Assembly (NCBI GenBank): GCA_017614465.1
Contig: JAGABW010000035.1
Location: forward strand, 1-39,297
Source of the DNA: Bacteroidaceae bacterium
GTDB lineage: Bacteria > Bacteroidota > Bacteroidia > Bacteroidales > Bacteroidaceae
Direction of reading: 5' to 3'
Length of the DNA: 39,297 bases
A program made the position numbers and the translations under genes. The notes beneath the pieces are model-generated. The model was not told the DNA's origin, did no database searches, and saw only the letters and a program-made list of their open reading frames with translations. Of this stretch, positions 8,651 through 17,069 are shown piece by piece. Position 1 is the stretch's first letter. Every line of letters begins with the position of its first letter.

Positions 8651-9382
8651 CTATGTTTCCATTGACAGATGCATTATGTGGGCTGCAACCAAAGCTGCCG
8701 TTTCTGTTCTTAACCGACTTTTGCCTAAGCTTACAGAAACAAAACCTGCCTGTTCTGCCTTTCGAACCTCGTCAATACTGAAATCACCCTCAGGACCGAT
8801 CATCACCAATATTTCTTCATCCGGTTTTTGAGGTTTATCAGTACCAGTAAGTAATATGTCTTTCAACAATGGCAGATTGTTATCATAACAATGACAGATA
8901 TACTTACGTCCTTTAAAGTCGTTTTGGATAAATTTATCAAAATCGACTAACGAATTTAATACAGGCAGAATCGGTTTACGACTTTGTTTCATCGCAGATA
9001 CTAAAATCTTTTCAATACGCTCGTTTTTAACCACTCGACGTTCTGAAAATTGACAATTTATGAATGACAATTCGTCAATTCCGATTTCGGTTGCCTTTTC
9101 CGCAAACCATTCGATTCTGTCAATATTCTTTGTCGGTGCTACTGCCACATGGATATGACCTTTCCATGATTTTGGTTCTTCGTTCTTACTTAATATGCGA
9201 TATCTGCAATATTTCTTTGACGCCTCTGTTATTACAGCATTATAGAAATAGCCCTTTCCATCCATTAGAAAGATTTCGTCTCCCTCTACTAAACGTAATA
9301 CACGAACGGCATGAACAGCCTCTTCATCAGGCAATTCACCATTTTGAGCATCTGGATTGTAAAAGAATCTTATTTCTTTCAT
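8651..9382 (-). CDS. rsmE: 16S rRNA (uracil1498-N3)-methyltransferase
   Basis: 243 residues, the usual RsmE length. This SPOUT-class enzyme uses S-adenosylmethionine to methylate N3 of U1498 in 16S rRNA. It has an N-terminal PUA-like domain (HAVRVLRLVEGDEIFLMDGKG, near 24-44) and the C-terminal trefoil-knot motifs MIGPEGDFS (194-202) and LGKSRLRTETAA (219-230), which form the SAM pocket. It starts 39 bases after the tsaD stop and lies in the same minus-strand run. Its stop is 57 bases before the sensor-kinase start, so the signalling cassette is probably co-transcribed with it. Confidence 0.95.
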   Translation of the reverse strand: MKEIRFFYNPDAQNGELPDEEAVHAVRVLRLVEGDEIFLMDGKGYFYNAVITEASKKYCRYRILSKNEEPKSWKGHIHVAVAPTKNIDRIEWFAEKATEIGIDELSFINCQFSERRVVKNERIEKILVSAMKQSRKPILPVLNSLVDFDKFIQNDFKGRKYICHCYDNNLPLLKDILLTGTDKPQKPDEEILVMIGPEGDFSIDEVRKAEQAGFVSVSLGKSRLRTETAALVAAHIMHLSMET

Positions 9383-9421
9383 CTGTATAGGATTTACATA
9401 TTAAAACTAACCACAAGAATA

Positions 9422-10453
9422 TCAGTTCTCCATTCTGGCAAAGGCTGGAGCATCTATTTCACAAAATTCCTTGTCTTGATACTTGAAATATCCTACAATT
9501 CCAATCATTGCAGCATTATCCGTTGTATAACTGAATTTAGGTATATAGATATTCCATCCAAAACGTTTTGCGTGGTCATGGAAGGCATTGCGCAAGCCAT
9601 TATTTGCAGAAACACCACCAGCAACTGCTACGTGATTAATACCTGTATCTTTTACGGCTTGACGTAATTTTTTCATTAAGATATCTACAATCGTTTTTTC
9701 TAACGATGCAGCCAAATCCTCTTTATGATGTTCTATAAAATCTGGATCATCTTTAATCCAATCACGTAGAGAATATAAGAACGAGGTTTTCAAACCTGAA
9801 AAACTGTAATCATAGCCTGCGATATTAGGTTTGGCAAACTGAAATGCATCAGGATTACCACAACGGGCCAGTTTGTCTATGATTGGACCACCTGGATAGC
9901 CCAATCCCATTACCTTGGAACATTTGTCAATCGCCTCACCTGCTGCGTCATCAATAGTCTGACCCAAGATCTGCATGTCGTTATATGCGTTCACCTTGAT
10001 TATCTGACTGTTACCACCACTTACTAACAAACAGATAAATGGGAATGGAGGATTAGAATGATCGTCCTCACTCTCACGGATAAAATGAGCTAACACATGA
10101 CCCTGTAAGTGATTCACATCAATGAGTGGAATACCTAAGGAACGTGCAAGACCTTTGGCAAAATTCACACCAACCAACAAACTGCCCATCAAACCAGGAC
10201 CTCTTGTAAAGGCAATTGCAGTGAGTTGTTCACGTTGTATTCCTGCTCTTTGAATAGCCTGATCAACAACAGGTATGATATTCTGCAAATGTGCTCTACT
10301 TGCCAATTCCGGTACAACACCTCCATATGCCTCATGTACAGCCTGACTTGCTGTAACATTAGACAATAATATACCGTTTTTCAATACGGCAGCAGAAGTG
10401 TCATCACAACTACTTTCTATACCTAATATATAAATGTCTTTCTGTTCCATCAA
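9422..10453 (-). CDS. tsaD: tRNA N6-adenosine threonylcarbamoyltransferase TsaD
   Basis: 343 residues. TsaD transfers the threonylcarbamoyl group to A37 of ANN-decoding tRNAs, acting with TsaB and TsaE. The ASKHA fold starts with GIESSCDDTSAAVL (11-24), and GGVVPELASRAH (44-55) is diagnostic. The metal-binding histidines are in NHLQGHVLAH (His115 and His119), and a late YTTDNAAM supplies the third ligand, Asp. The start ATG overlaps the map stop by four bases (ATGA type), so the two are translationally coupled. Two Met codons stand at the N-terminus; either start gives an intact enzyme. Confidence 0.96.
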   Translation of the reverse strand: MMEQKDIYILGIESSCDDTSAAVLKNGILLSNVTASQAVHEAYGGVVPELASRAHLQNIIPVVDQAIQRAGIQREQLTAIAFTRGPGLMGSLLVGVNFAKGLARSLGIPLIDVNHLQGHVLAHFIRESEDDHSNPPFPFICLLVSGGNSQIIKVNAYNDMQILGQTIDDAAGEAIDKCSKVMGLGYPGGPIIDKLARCGNPDAFQFAKPNIAGYDYSFSGLKTSFLYSLRDWIKDDPDFIEHHKEDLAASLEKTIVDILMKKLRQAVKDTGINHVAVAGGVSANNGLRNAFHDHAKRFGWNIYIPKFSYTTDNAAMIGIVGYFKYQDKEFCEIDAPAFARMEN

Positions 10454-11316
10454 TGTGTCAATATTTCAAGTCCGTTATCTGTCATCAGGAATGTGTGTTC
10501 CCATTGTGCACTTGGAAGACCGTCTTCGGTATAAATCTGCCATCCGTCCTCTTCATCAACAACAACTTCCCAGTCACCCATGTTTACCATTGGTTCTATA
10601 GTGAACACCATACCTGGAACCAAAAGCATTCCAGTGCCCTTCCTTCCATAATGTTCAACATCCGGTTCTTCATGGAAATCATTTCCTGTACCATGTCCGC
10701 ACAAATCACGAACGATGGTATATCCGTTTTTATGAGCATGCTTTGCAATGGCGTTACCAATATCACCTACAAAACAATATGGAGTTGCAGCATTCATGCC
10801 TACTTCAAGACATTCACGTGCCACATTCACAAGACGTTCTTTCTCCGGTGTGGTTTTACCGATAATAAACATACGGCTTGCATCCGCATAATATCCGTCA
10901 AGAATTGTCGTAGTGTCAACATTTACGATATCACCCTCCTGCAATATTTCATCTTCCGACGGAATACCATGGCATACAACATCATTAATGCTTATACACA
11001 CACTTTTAGGGAAGCCCTCATAATTCAATGGAGCAGGAACGCCACCATGTTCTATAGTGAAATTATGTACCAGTTGATTCAATGCCTCTGTTGACATCCC
11101 CTCTTTTATGTTTTCAGAAACCATGTCGAGCACAGCTGTATTCAACACACCTGCGCGACGGATTCCCTCTATCTGTTCCTTCGTTTTTATTAATTCGCGT
11201 TTAGGACACAGCTTGCCGCGATTCTGAAATGATAAGATTCGTTTGTCCATGTCCGTCAAAGGCTGTCCTTTAATAGGATGCCAATTTCGGGGATTATGAT
11301 TAAACGTATTTCTCAT
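10450..11316 (-). CDS. map: Type I methionine aminopeptidase
   Basis: 288 residues, with an N-terminal extension of about 40 residues (RNWHPIKGQP) before the catalytic pita-bread domain. MetAP removes the initiator methionine from nascent proteins. All five metal ligands are present: Asp134 (NVDTTT), Asp145 (YYADASR), His208 (CGHGTGNDFHEEP), Glu241 (TIEPM) and Glu273 (WEHTF). His116 (VCHGIP) matches the conserved substrate-site histidine. It is the first gene of a minus-strand operon with tsaD and rsmE, behind a promoter 78 bases upstream. In many Bacteroidetes map instead sits in the ribosomal-protein operon, so this may be a second copy; the window cannot show that. Confidence 0.95.
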   Translation of the reverse strand: MRNTFNHNPRNWHPIKGQPLTDMDKRILSFQNRGKLCPKRELIKTKEQIEGIRRAGVLNTAVLDMVSENIKEGMSTEALNQLVHNFTIEHGGVPAPLNYEGFPKSVCISINDVVCHGIPSEDEILQEGDIVNVDTTTILDGYYADASRMFIIGKTTPEKERLVNVARECLEVGMNAATPYCFVGDIGNAIAKHAHKNGYTIVRDLCGHGTGNDFHEEPDVEHYGRKGTGMLLVPGMVFTIEPMVNMGDWEVVVDEEDGWQIYTEDGLPSAQWEHTFLMTDNGLEILTH

Positions 11317-11393
11317 ATATTAATCAGTTTGTTTTTTTACATTAAGAACTGTCATTGAATCACCAATGACATATTTACAATCAATTTATTCGG

Positions 11394-11401
11394 CAAAGTT
11401 A
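11394..11401 (-). promoter_or_regulatory. Promoter -7 box for the map operon
   Basis: TAACTTTG on the minus strand, matching TAnnTTTG, placed so that transcription would start about 70 bases before the map ATG. The -33 element is not convincing. It would drive map, tsaD, rsmE, the kinase, the regulator and the membrane protein. Confidence 0.6.
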
Positions 11402-11486
11402 CGAAAAGTTTATCTTATACCCTAAAATGTTTCAATTAATTTCACTTTTATTTAAACTTCATTGTAATACAATGACAAATTATGCG

Positions 11487-11494
11487 TATATTTG
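11487..11494 (+). promoter_or_regulatory. Promoter -7 box for the 11519 lipoprotein gene
   Basis: TATATTTG matches TAnnTTTG and lies 24 bases before the ATG. It is divergent from the map promoter about 90 bp away. Confidence 0.6.
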
Positions 11495-11518
11495 TGGCAA
11501 AATTAATTAATATATATA

Positions 11519-12118
11519 ATGAAAACTACGAATATATTATCAATTGCGGCTTTATCACTTCTCATGCTATCCACTACCGCATGTGGCGATTCGTCAAAGA
11601 AAAGCGAGAATAATGAAGTAAAAGAGACTAAGATTAATCCTAACGTACCACAAAGTGTTCCAGAATATAGTAAATCTGACACAATAACTGTAAAAGGAAA
11701 ACTTTACACTTATGAATTTAAATTTCTTAACGACAAACAATCTCCTGTAATCACCAACAGTGAAGGATATAAATATTACGATAACTATGTGGAACTCACT
11801 ATCTATAAAGGAAAAACCGACGAGGTAGAGTTTACCCACACATTCAACGCAAATTCTTTCAAACAATATATTCCAGAAAACATCCAGACTCAGAGTTCAC
11901 TTGTAGGATTCAATTTCAACTATATGGAACTTGGAAAAAATGACAAATTCCATTTCATTGCGGTTGTTGGAGATCCTGATGAAACTACGGACATCGCCTA
12001 TTCCATAGCAATAGATATAAATCCTGACTATAGTATTTCGACAAGGATTGTCAATAATGTTGACACCGAACCGATTTCCAACGACATGAATGTAGATCCT
12101 GACGAAAACGATGCCTAA
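11519..12118 (+). CDS. Hypothetical lipoprotein
   Basis: 199 residues. A type II signal peptide (MKTTNILSIA... with lipobox STTAC, Cys22) predicts an envelope lipoprotein. Next comes a polar linker rich in Lys, Glu and Asn (23-45), then a mostly beta-strand domain (about 50-185) with alternating hydrophobic residues, and an acidic tail (NVDPDENDA). I do not recognise the family. The gene has its own promoter and a strong terminator, so it is monocistronic. It is divergent from the map operon, and no functional link is visible. Confidence 0.85.
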   Translation: MKTTNILSIAALSLLMLSTTACGDSSKKSENNEVKETKINPNVPQSVPEYSKSDTITVKGKLYTYEFKFLNDKQSPVITNSEGYKYYDNYVELTIYKGKTDEVEFTHTFNANSFKQYIPENIQTQSSLVGFNFNYMELGKNDKFHFIAVVGDPDETTDIAYSIAIDINPDYSISTRIVNNVDTEPISNDMNVDPDENDA

Positions 12119-12149
12119 AGGAATAAAAGATAAATCATTACATAAAAAT

Positions 12150-12186
12150 AAGTTCGTATCATTTCTTGTTGATACGAACTTTTTTA
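12150..12186 (+). terminator. Rho-independent terminator of the lipoprotein gene
   Basis: A perfect 12-bp stem, AAGTTCGTATCA (12150-12161) with TGATACGAACTT (12170-12181), followed by T residues. Confidence 0.9.
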
Positions 12187-12249
12187 GACTATTCAGAAAT
12201 AATTGGTATTGCTAAGACTGAATTTAAATTGGATTTGATTTCAAATTAA

Positions 12250-12585
12250 CTAAAAAGAAATGTCAAACGATTCTTCAGATTGGTTCTCTACTTTCTGAGG
12301 TTCTTCAGAAACTGTTTCTTTGATAGGTATTGAGCCGCTGCGTGCTACGTCGATAACCTTTTGTAACGCATCAACGAATTTATCATAATCCTCTTTGTAC
12401 AAGAAAAGTTTATGTTTCTCAAATGTAAAATGAGGATTTTCAACCTGTCCATCAGAAATTCGTTTACTTTCTGTTATGGCAATGTACTTATCACCATTTC
12501 TACTCTGCTTCACATCGAAGTAGTAGATTCGCTTTCCCGCCTTAACCGATTCAGAAAAGAGAAGTTCTTTGTCTACATCATTCAT
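12250..12585 (-). CDS. PUR-alpha-like nucleic-acid-binding protein (DUF3276)
   Basis: 111 residues. The core KELLFSESVKAGKRIYYFDV (6-25) followed by KQSRNGDKYIAITESKR matches the small Bacteroidetes PUR-domain family (DUF3276), whose spirochaete relative BpuR binds DNA and RNA. The Whirly-like beta-beta-beta-beta-alpha fold is expected over residues 8-85, and the tail after residue 88 is acidic and probably disordered. Nothing appears truncated. It is transcribed divergently from nusB across a 143-bp gap. A role in RNA or DNA binding follows from the family; the specific target is unknown. Confidence 0.88.
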   Translation of the reverse strand: MNDVDKELLFSESVKAGKRIYYFDVKQSRNGDKYIAITESKRISDGQVENPHFTFEKHKLFLYKEDYDKFVDALQKVIDVARSGSIPIKETVSEEPQKVENQSEESFDISF

Positions 12586-12689
12586 CGTTAAAATGTATTT
12601 TAAGATTAATTCTACACCTTTTGAAGGTAATTCGACGACAAATTTGCTCTTTTTTTTTTAGACATGCAAGTATTTTGAGATATTTTTTA

Positions 12690-12697
12690 TAATTTTG
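12690..12697 (+). promoter_or_regulatory. Promoter -7 box for nusB
   Basis: TAATTTTG matches TAnnTTTG and is followed by CAC, 31 bases before the nusB ATG. The -33 element is weak. Confidence 0.5.
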
Positions 12698-12728
12698 CAC
12701 ACGGATAATCAAAAAAAGTGTTTTTTGT

Positions 12729-13652
12729 ATGATAAATAGAACGTTAATTAGATTAAAGATTGTACAGCTGATATATGAATATTACCAAAATGGTAATCGT
12801 TCAATAGAAGCTGTTGGGAAAGAACTTATGTACAGTCTGTCAAAAGCATATGAATTGTACAACTTACTATTATGCTTAATGATTGATTTAACAAGATATG
12901 CAGACGAAGTAATTAATAAACAAGAAGAGATAAACCGAGTTACTCATGCAAATAAAGAAATAAGCCACAGACTGCTTGAAAACAAATTTATTGCAATACT
13001 TGAGAAAAACAATATGCTAAACCAATACCGCGAAGAAAAGAAACTTTCGTGGATGGACGACAAGAATTATCTGAAATATTTATACGATATTATTGTCCAA
13101 TCAGAGTACTATGCTGATTATCTCGCTCCTAATGAAGTTACTTTTGACGACGATAGAGAGTTTTGGCGTAAAGTATATAAGAACATAATAATGAAAGATA
13201 CCGAAATCGATGACATCATTGAAGATATGTGTATTTATTGGAATGATGACAAAGAAACGGTTGATACTTTCGTTATCAAAACAATAAAACGTTTTACTGC
13301 AGAAAGCACTGAAGAACAGCCGCTGATGCCTGAATTCCGCGACGAAGAAGACAAACTATTTGCCGACAGACTCTTACGCAGAACAATTGAAAATGCAGAA
13401 TACTATCAGTCACTGATCAGTCAAAGTGCACACAATTGGGAACTGAACAGAATCGCTTTCATGGACTTGGTGATCATGCAAGTAGCAATTGCCGAAATAC
13501 TAAGTTTCCCTGAAATCCCAGTTTCTGTAACTATTAACGAATATATTGAATTAGCAAAATGTTACAGCACACCAAAAAGCCATATATATATTAATGGTAT
13601 AGTGGACAACGTTGCCAAACGTTTAAGAAATGCTGGTAAACTAATGAAATAA
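12729..13652 (+). CDS. nusB: Transcription antitermination factor NusB (long Bacteroidetes form)
   Basis: 307 residues against about 140 in most bacteria. The N-terminus MINRTLIRLKIVQLIYEYYQ is the typical first helix, and the diagnostic C-terminal end is at about 230-305 (NRIAFMDLVIMQVAIAEIL, then PEIPVSVTINEYIELAK and INGIVDNVAKRLR). The enlarged middle, rich in charged helices, is normal for Bacteroidetes NusB. NusB with NusE (S10) binds boxA of rRNA leaders and supports antitermination. It leads a plus-strand run with yajC 20 bases downstream, then a YbbR-like gene and coaE. Confidence 0.93.
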   Translation: MINRTLIRLKIVQLIYEYYQNGNRSIEAVGKELMYSLSKAYELYNLLLCLMIDLTRYADEVINKQEEINRVTHANKEISHRLLENKFIAILEKNNMLNQYREEKKLSWMDDKNYLKYLYDIIVQSEYYADYLAPNEVTFDDDREFWRKVYKNIIMKDTEIDDIIEDMCIYWNDDKETVDTFVIKTIKRFTAESTEEQPLMPEFRDEEDKLFADRLLRRTIENAEYYQSLISQSAHNWELNRIAFMDLVIMQVAIAEILSFPEIPVSVTINEYIELAKCYSTPKSHIYINGIVDNVAKRLRNAGKLMK

Positions 13653-13672
13653 CTATTAAATTTTAAATAATC

Positions 13673-14035
13673 ATGACATTTAATTTATTAGACGCAGCAA
13701 CAACAGCTGCAAACAACGCTGGAGGAAATGCAGCAGAAGGTGCTGGAGGTTTCCTTGGAGGAGGAATGGGATCAATCATTATGATTGTTGCAATGTTTGC
13801 AATCCTTTATTTCTTCATGATTCGCCCACAACAAAAGAAACAAAAGGAAATTCAGAAATTTCGCAACAGTTTAAATGTTGGGACAAAGGTTATTACTGCT
13901 GGTGGAATATATGGCACAATAAAATCTATTGACCAAGCAAGCAATGAACTCGATCTCGAGATTGCAAAAGGAATAGTCATCAAGATTGACCGCAGTTGTG
14001 TTTTTGCTGACTCTTCTCAAAATCAGCAAGCATAA
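13673..14035 (+). CDS. yajC: Preprotein translocase subunit YajC
   Basis: 120 residues. A glycine-rich N-terminus is followed by one transmembrane helix (about 33-49) ending in the signature MIRPQQKKQKE, then a small cytoplasmic domain with NVGTKVITAGGIYGTI (69-84). YajC associates with SecDF and the Sec translocon in the inner membrane. It lies 20 bases after nusB and ahead of the YbbR-like gene, a common Bacteroidales order. Confidence 0.95.
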   Translation: MTFNLLDAATTAANNAGGNAAEGAGGFLGGGMGSIIMIVAMFAILYFFMIRPQQKKQKEIQKFRNSLNVGTKVITAGGIYGTIKSIDQASNELDLEIAKGIVIKIDRSCVFADSSQNQQA

Positions 14036-14129
14036 TTCTAAGCGACATCACACTACAAGGTTGGAGTCTGTACCTCTATTTGTTTCTGGTAATTAATAAA
14101 TAATTAGAACAAACAATCAACATAAATAA

Positions 14130-15107
14130 ATGGCTATAAACGATAATATTTGGATACGCACATCAAAAAGACTGCGTATAGTTAAAATTAATCGCGAAAT
14201 GTTGATATTCTTCATCTTCATTTGTGTGGCTGTATGTTTTTGGTTTGTACAGGTATTAAAAGACCAAACAACCTTGAATGTTGATTATAATCTTGAAATC
14301 AAAGACGTTCCAGGAAGTACCATCGTAACATCAAACATACCACCTACAATAAATGTTACCATACAAGGCAGAGGATATGCACTAATTGATTACTTCATAA
14401 AACACAGAAGTAAAACCATCAGCATAGACTATGCCAACATTCCCAAAGTAGGAGGTGTATTAACAATAGATAATTACGTATGGAAAAAAGCATTTGCTAA
14501 AGAACTCAACCATGGAGTCTCAATTGTGTCAATAAACCCTTCAACAATTGAAGTGTACACATCGACTGGCACACACAAACATATACCTGTTATCTTTAAC
14601 GGAAACATCAAAACTGATGCTCAGTATATATTGTGTGACATAGAGATAGAACCTAACTATGTCGATGTCTATGCCCCAGCCGACCGATTTGATACAATAA
14701 AGGTTGCATACACACAACCAATTAGTTTCAAGGATTTAAAAGACACAATAACCACAAAGGTTGCATTAAGCACTAACACTGGTGTAAAATATGTACCAGA
14801 CACCGTTGATGTAAAAATCTGCGTTGATTTATATACTACAAAAAAAATTCGAGTACCTATCTATTGTGAGAACATACCACAAAATAAGATTTTGCGCACT
14901 TTCCCTCTAACTGCAGAGGTCACATTCAACGTCAGTGCAACAATGTATCCTAACATTACAGCAGATGATTTCCTTGCAATAGTTGACTACAACTCTATCA
15001 AACCAGAAGATAAAAAGTGCCGCTTACATCTAAAAGGACAACCCAACGGCATTAATAATGTAAAATTAACTCCAGAATTTCTCGATTACGTAATAGAACA
15101 AGAATAA
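14130..15107 (+). CDS. YbbR-like domain membrane protein
   Basis: 325 residues with a single N-terminal transmembrane helix (about 24-43, MLIFFIFICVAVCFWFVQVL) followed by an extracytoplasmic region of repeated beta-rich YbbR-type modules. Examples are TIVTSNIPPTINVTIQGRG (about 64-82) and the related stretches VKYVPDTVDVKICVDLYTTK and ILRTFPLTAEVTFNV. The related CdaR protein regulates the diadenylate cyclase CdaA in Firmicutes, but no cyclase gene lies nearby, so that role is not supported here. The coaE start follows the stop by four bases, so the two are tightly coupled. Confidence 0.85.
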   Translation: MAINDNIWIRTSKRLRIVKINREMLIFFIFICVAVCFWFVQVLKDQTTLNVDYNLEIKDVPGSTIVTSNIPPTINVTIQGRGYALIDYFIKHRSKTISIDYANIPKVGGVLTIDNYVWKKAFAKELNHGVSIVSINPSTIEVYTSTGTHKHIPVIFNGNIKTDAQYILCDIEIEPNYVDVYAPADRFDTIKVAYTQPISFKDLKDTITTKVALSTNTGVKYVPDTVDVKICVDLYTTKKIRVPIYCENIPQNKILRTFPLTAEVTFNVSATMYPNITADDFLAIVDYNSIKPEDKKCRLHLKGQPNGINNVKLTPEFLDYVIEQE

Positions 15108-15111
15108 AACA

Positions 15112-15684
15112 ATGAAAATTGGAATAACAGGCGGAATAGGCAGTGGAAAATCCTATGTATGCGATATCATAAAAAAACAAGGATTTCCAGTATTTAATTG
15201 TGATAACAGAGCCAAGCAACTGATGGTTGAGAACGAAGACATCAAACAGCAGATTATCAATGTCATTGGTCCTGATGCATATACAGAAGACGGAAAATTA
15301 AATAAGACAGTTATATCACAATTTATCTTTGCAAGTAAAGAAAATCAAGATAAAATCAACGCAATTGTACATCCAGTAGTCATAAAAGAATTTGAAGAAT
15401 GGGCTGATGAACAATTCGCTAATCTTGTATTTATTGAAAGTGCTATCTTGTTTGAAGCAGGATTACGCGACAAAGTTGATAAGGTTATCGAAGTATATGC
15501 TGCTGAAGAAATAAGAATCAACAGAACCATCAAGCGCGACCATATCACACGCGATGAAGTTAAAGCAATAATGAATGCTCAACTTAACGAAACTGTTAAG
15601 ATGAAACTTTCTGACTATTGCATCATCAACAATGGAAACATTGATATCCTACAACAATTAAAGAGCATTAAATTCCATAAATAA
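15112..15684 (+). CDS. coaE: Dephospho-CoA kinase
   Basis: 190 residues, slightly short for the family (about 200). CoaE phosphorylates the 3'-OH of the ribose of dephospho-CoA in the last step of coenzyme A synthesis. The P-loop GITGGIGSGKS (4-14) is complete. The segment FNCDNRAKQL (29-38) carries the conserved Asp, and the mid-region HPVVIKEFEEW and FIESAILFEAG are typical, as is the lid with RTIKRDHITRDE. It follows the YbbR-like gene by four bases. The following gene, DUF5606, lies 89 bases away. Confidence 0.96.
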   Translation: MKIGITGGIGSGKSYVCDIIKKQGFPVFNCDNRAKQLMVENEDIKQQIINVIGPDAYTEDGKLNKTVISQFIFASKENQDKINAIVHPVVIKEFEEWADEQFANLVFIESAILFEAGLRDKVDKVIEVYAAEEIRINRTIKRDHITRDEVKAIMNAQLNETVKMKLSDYCIINNGNIDILQQLKSIKFHK

Positions 15685-15773
15685 TCTGATTGTCAAAACA
15701 ATACCTCTGTTGAAATGAACACCATTTTAACATGAAGTACTATGTATAATACTAAAATTAATAACTAAAAAGT

Positions 15774-16196
15774 ATGATTAAAGAAATTCTTGCCATATCA
15801 GGCAAAGCTGGGCTTTATAAACTAATATCAAGAGGTGCAAACATGCTGATAGTTGAAACTATCGATTCAAATCATAAACGCATGCCTGCATATGCAGCAG
15901 ACAAAGTAGTATCAATTGCTGATATATCAATATATACTGATGATGGAGAAGACACTCCATTAGTAAATGTGTTTCAATCAATAAGCGACCAAAACGAAGG
16001 TAAGGTTGTTGATTTGAATCATCGCAAAGCTTCAAACGAAGAGATTATCGATTTCTTCAAGAAAGCTCTGCCAAACTATGACCCAGATCGTGTTCGTCAA
16101 AGCGACATGCGTAAAGTGTTGTCATGGTATAATATTCTTGCAGAAGCTGGAATAAACAAATTTGTTGAAGAAGAATCTGAAAAAGAAAATGCTTAA
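15774..16196 (+). CDS. DUF5606-family protein
   Basis: 140 residues, cytoplasmic, without a signal peptide. The start MIKEILAISGKAGLYKLISR with the following ANMLIVETID and KRMPAYAADKVVSIADISIY matches, as I recall it, the Bacteroidetes DUF5606 family found next to coaE. The N-terminal half looks like a small beta-barrel. The C-terminal part (DFFKKALPNYDPDRVRQSDM) is helical. The molecular function is unknown. A terminator follows, so this gene closes the nusB-coaE transcript. Confidence 0.85.
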   Translation: MIKEILAISGKAGLYKLISRGANMLIVETIDSNHKRMPAYAADKVVSIADISIYTDDGEDTPLVNVFQSISDQNEGKVVDLNHRKASNEEIIDFFKKALPNYDPDRVRQSDMRKVLSWYNILAEAGINKFVEEESEKENA

Positions 16197-16297
16197 TTTC
16201 TTTTTCAAATAAATACATCTGAATTATATTATTCATTGTCTTTAAGTGAAACACGTAAGTTTACAAAGCCAAACATATGATATAATTCATTAAATAT

Positions 16298-16345
16298 CAT
16301 AAAACCAATACATCTGTCAGGTCTGTTGGTTTTATGATTTTTATT
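16298..16345 (+). terminator. Terminator after the DUF5606 gene
   Basis: An 11-bp stem, CATAAAACCAA (16298-16308) with TTGGTTTTATG (16326-16336), followed by ATTTTTATTTT. Confidence 0.8.
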
Positions 16346-16381
16346 TTATAAGAAAGATTTATCAGGTAAACTTATTTTTAT

Positions 16382-16389
16382 TAACTTTG
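16382..16389 (+). promoter_or_regulatory. Promoter -7 box for rsmG
   Basis: TAACTTTG followed by C, matching TAnnTTTG, 20 bases before the rsmG ATG. Confidence 0.6.
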
Positions 16390-16409
16390 CAAACAAAATC
16401 AGAATAAAA

Positions 16410-17048
16410 ATGGATGAACAACAAAAATTGATATGGCAATATTTTCCTAATTTAAGCGAAACACAAATACAACAATTCAAAGCATTAGGAGAACTATATA
16501 CAGATTGGAATTCCAAAATCAATGTAATCTCAAGAAAAGACATTGACAATCTGTACACACACCATGTCTTACATTCACTGGGTATTGCAAAGATGATTTC
16601 GTTCAAACCTGGTACACATGTTATGGACTTAGGATGCGGAGGCGGATTTCCCGGCATCCCATTGGCCATAATGTTTCCTGAAGTCGAATTTCATTTAGTT
16701 GACTCCATACGTAAAAAAATAAAGGTTGCTGAATCCATTGCCGACGCAATCGGTTTGAAAAATGTAAAATTCAGTCATTCCAGAGTTGAAGATATAAAAG
16801 ACAAATACGACTTTGTTGTTACTCGTGCAGTAATGTCATTGGTAGATCTGATTAAGGTGTCACGAAAAAACATTGGCAAGGAAGCAAAAAACGCACTTCC
16901 CAACGGAATCATTGCCCTTAAAGGTGGAGAACTCGATGGCGAAATCGCCCCAATGCGTAAGATATGCACAATATGGGAATTATCAGACTACTTTAAGGAG
17001 GAATTTTTCGAGACTAAAAAGGTAGTACACGTAACTGTAAAGAATTAA
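16410..17048 (+). CDS. rsmG: 16S rRNA (guanine527-N7)-methyltransferase
   Basis: 212 residues. RsmG makes m7G527 in 16S rRNA; its loss is a known cause of low-level streptomycin resistance in several bacteria. The SAM-binding motif VMDLGCGGGFPGIPLAI (71-87) is textbook. The preceding NVISRKDIDNLYTHHVLHSL and the later VVTRAVMSL match family blocks. It has its own promoter, and an MBL-fold hydrolase starts 21 bases after the stop. Confidence 0.96.
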   Translation: MDEQQKLIWQYFPNLSETQIQQFKALGELYTDWNSKINVISRKDIDNLYTHHVLHSLGIAKMISFKPGTHVMDLGCGGGFPGIPLAIMFPEVEFHLVDSIRKKIKVAESIADAIGLKNVKFSHSRVEDIKDKYDFVVTRAVMSLVDLIKVSRKNIGKEAKNALPNGIIALKGGELDGEIAPMRKICTIWELSDYFKEEFFETKKVVHVTVKN

Positions 17049-17069
17049 CCTATTAAAACAGAAACAATT

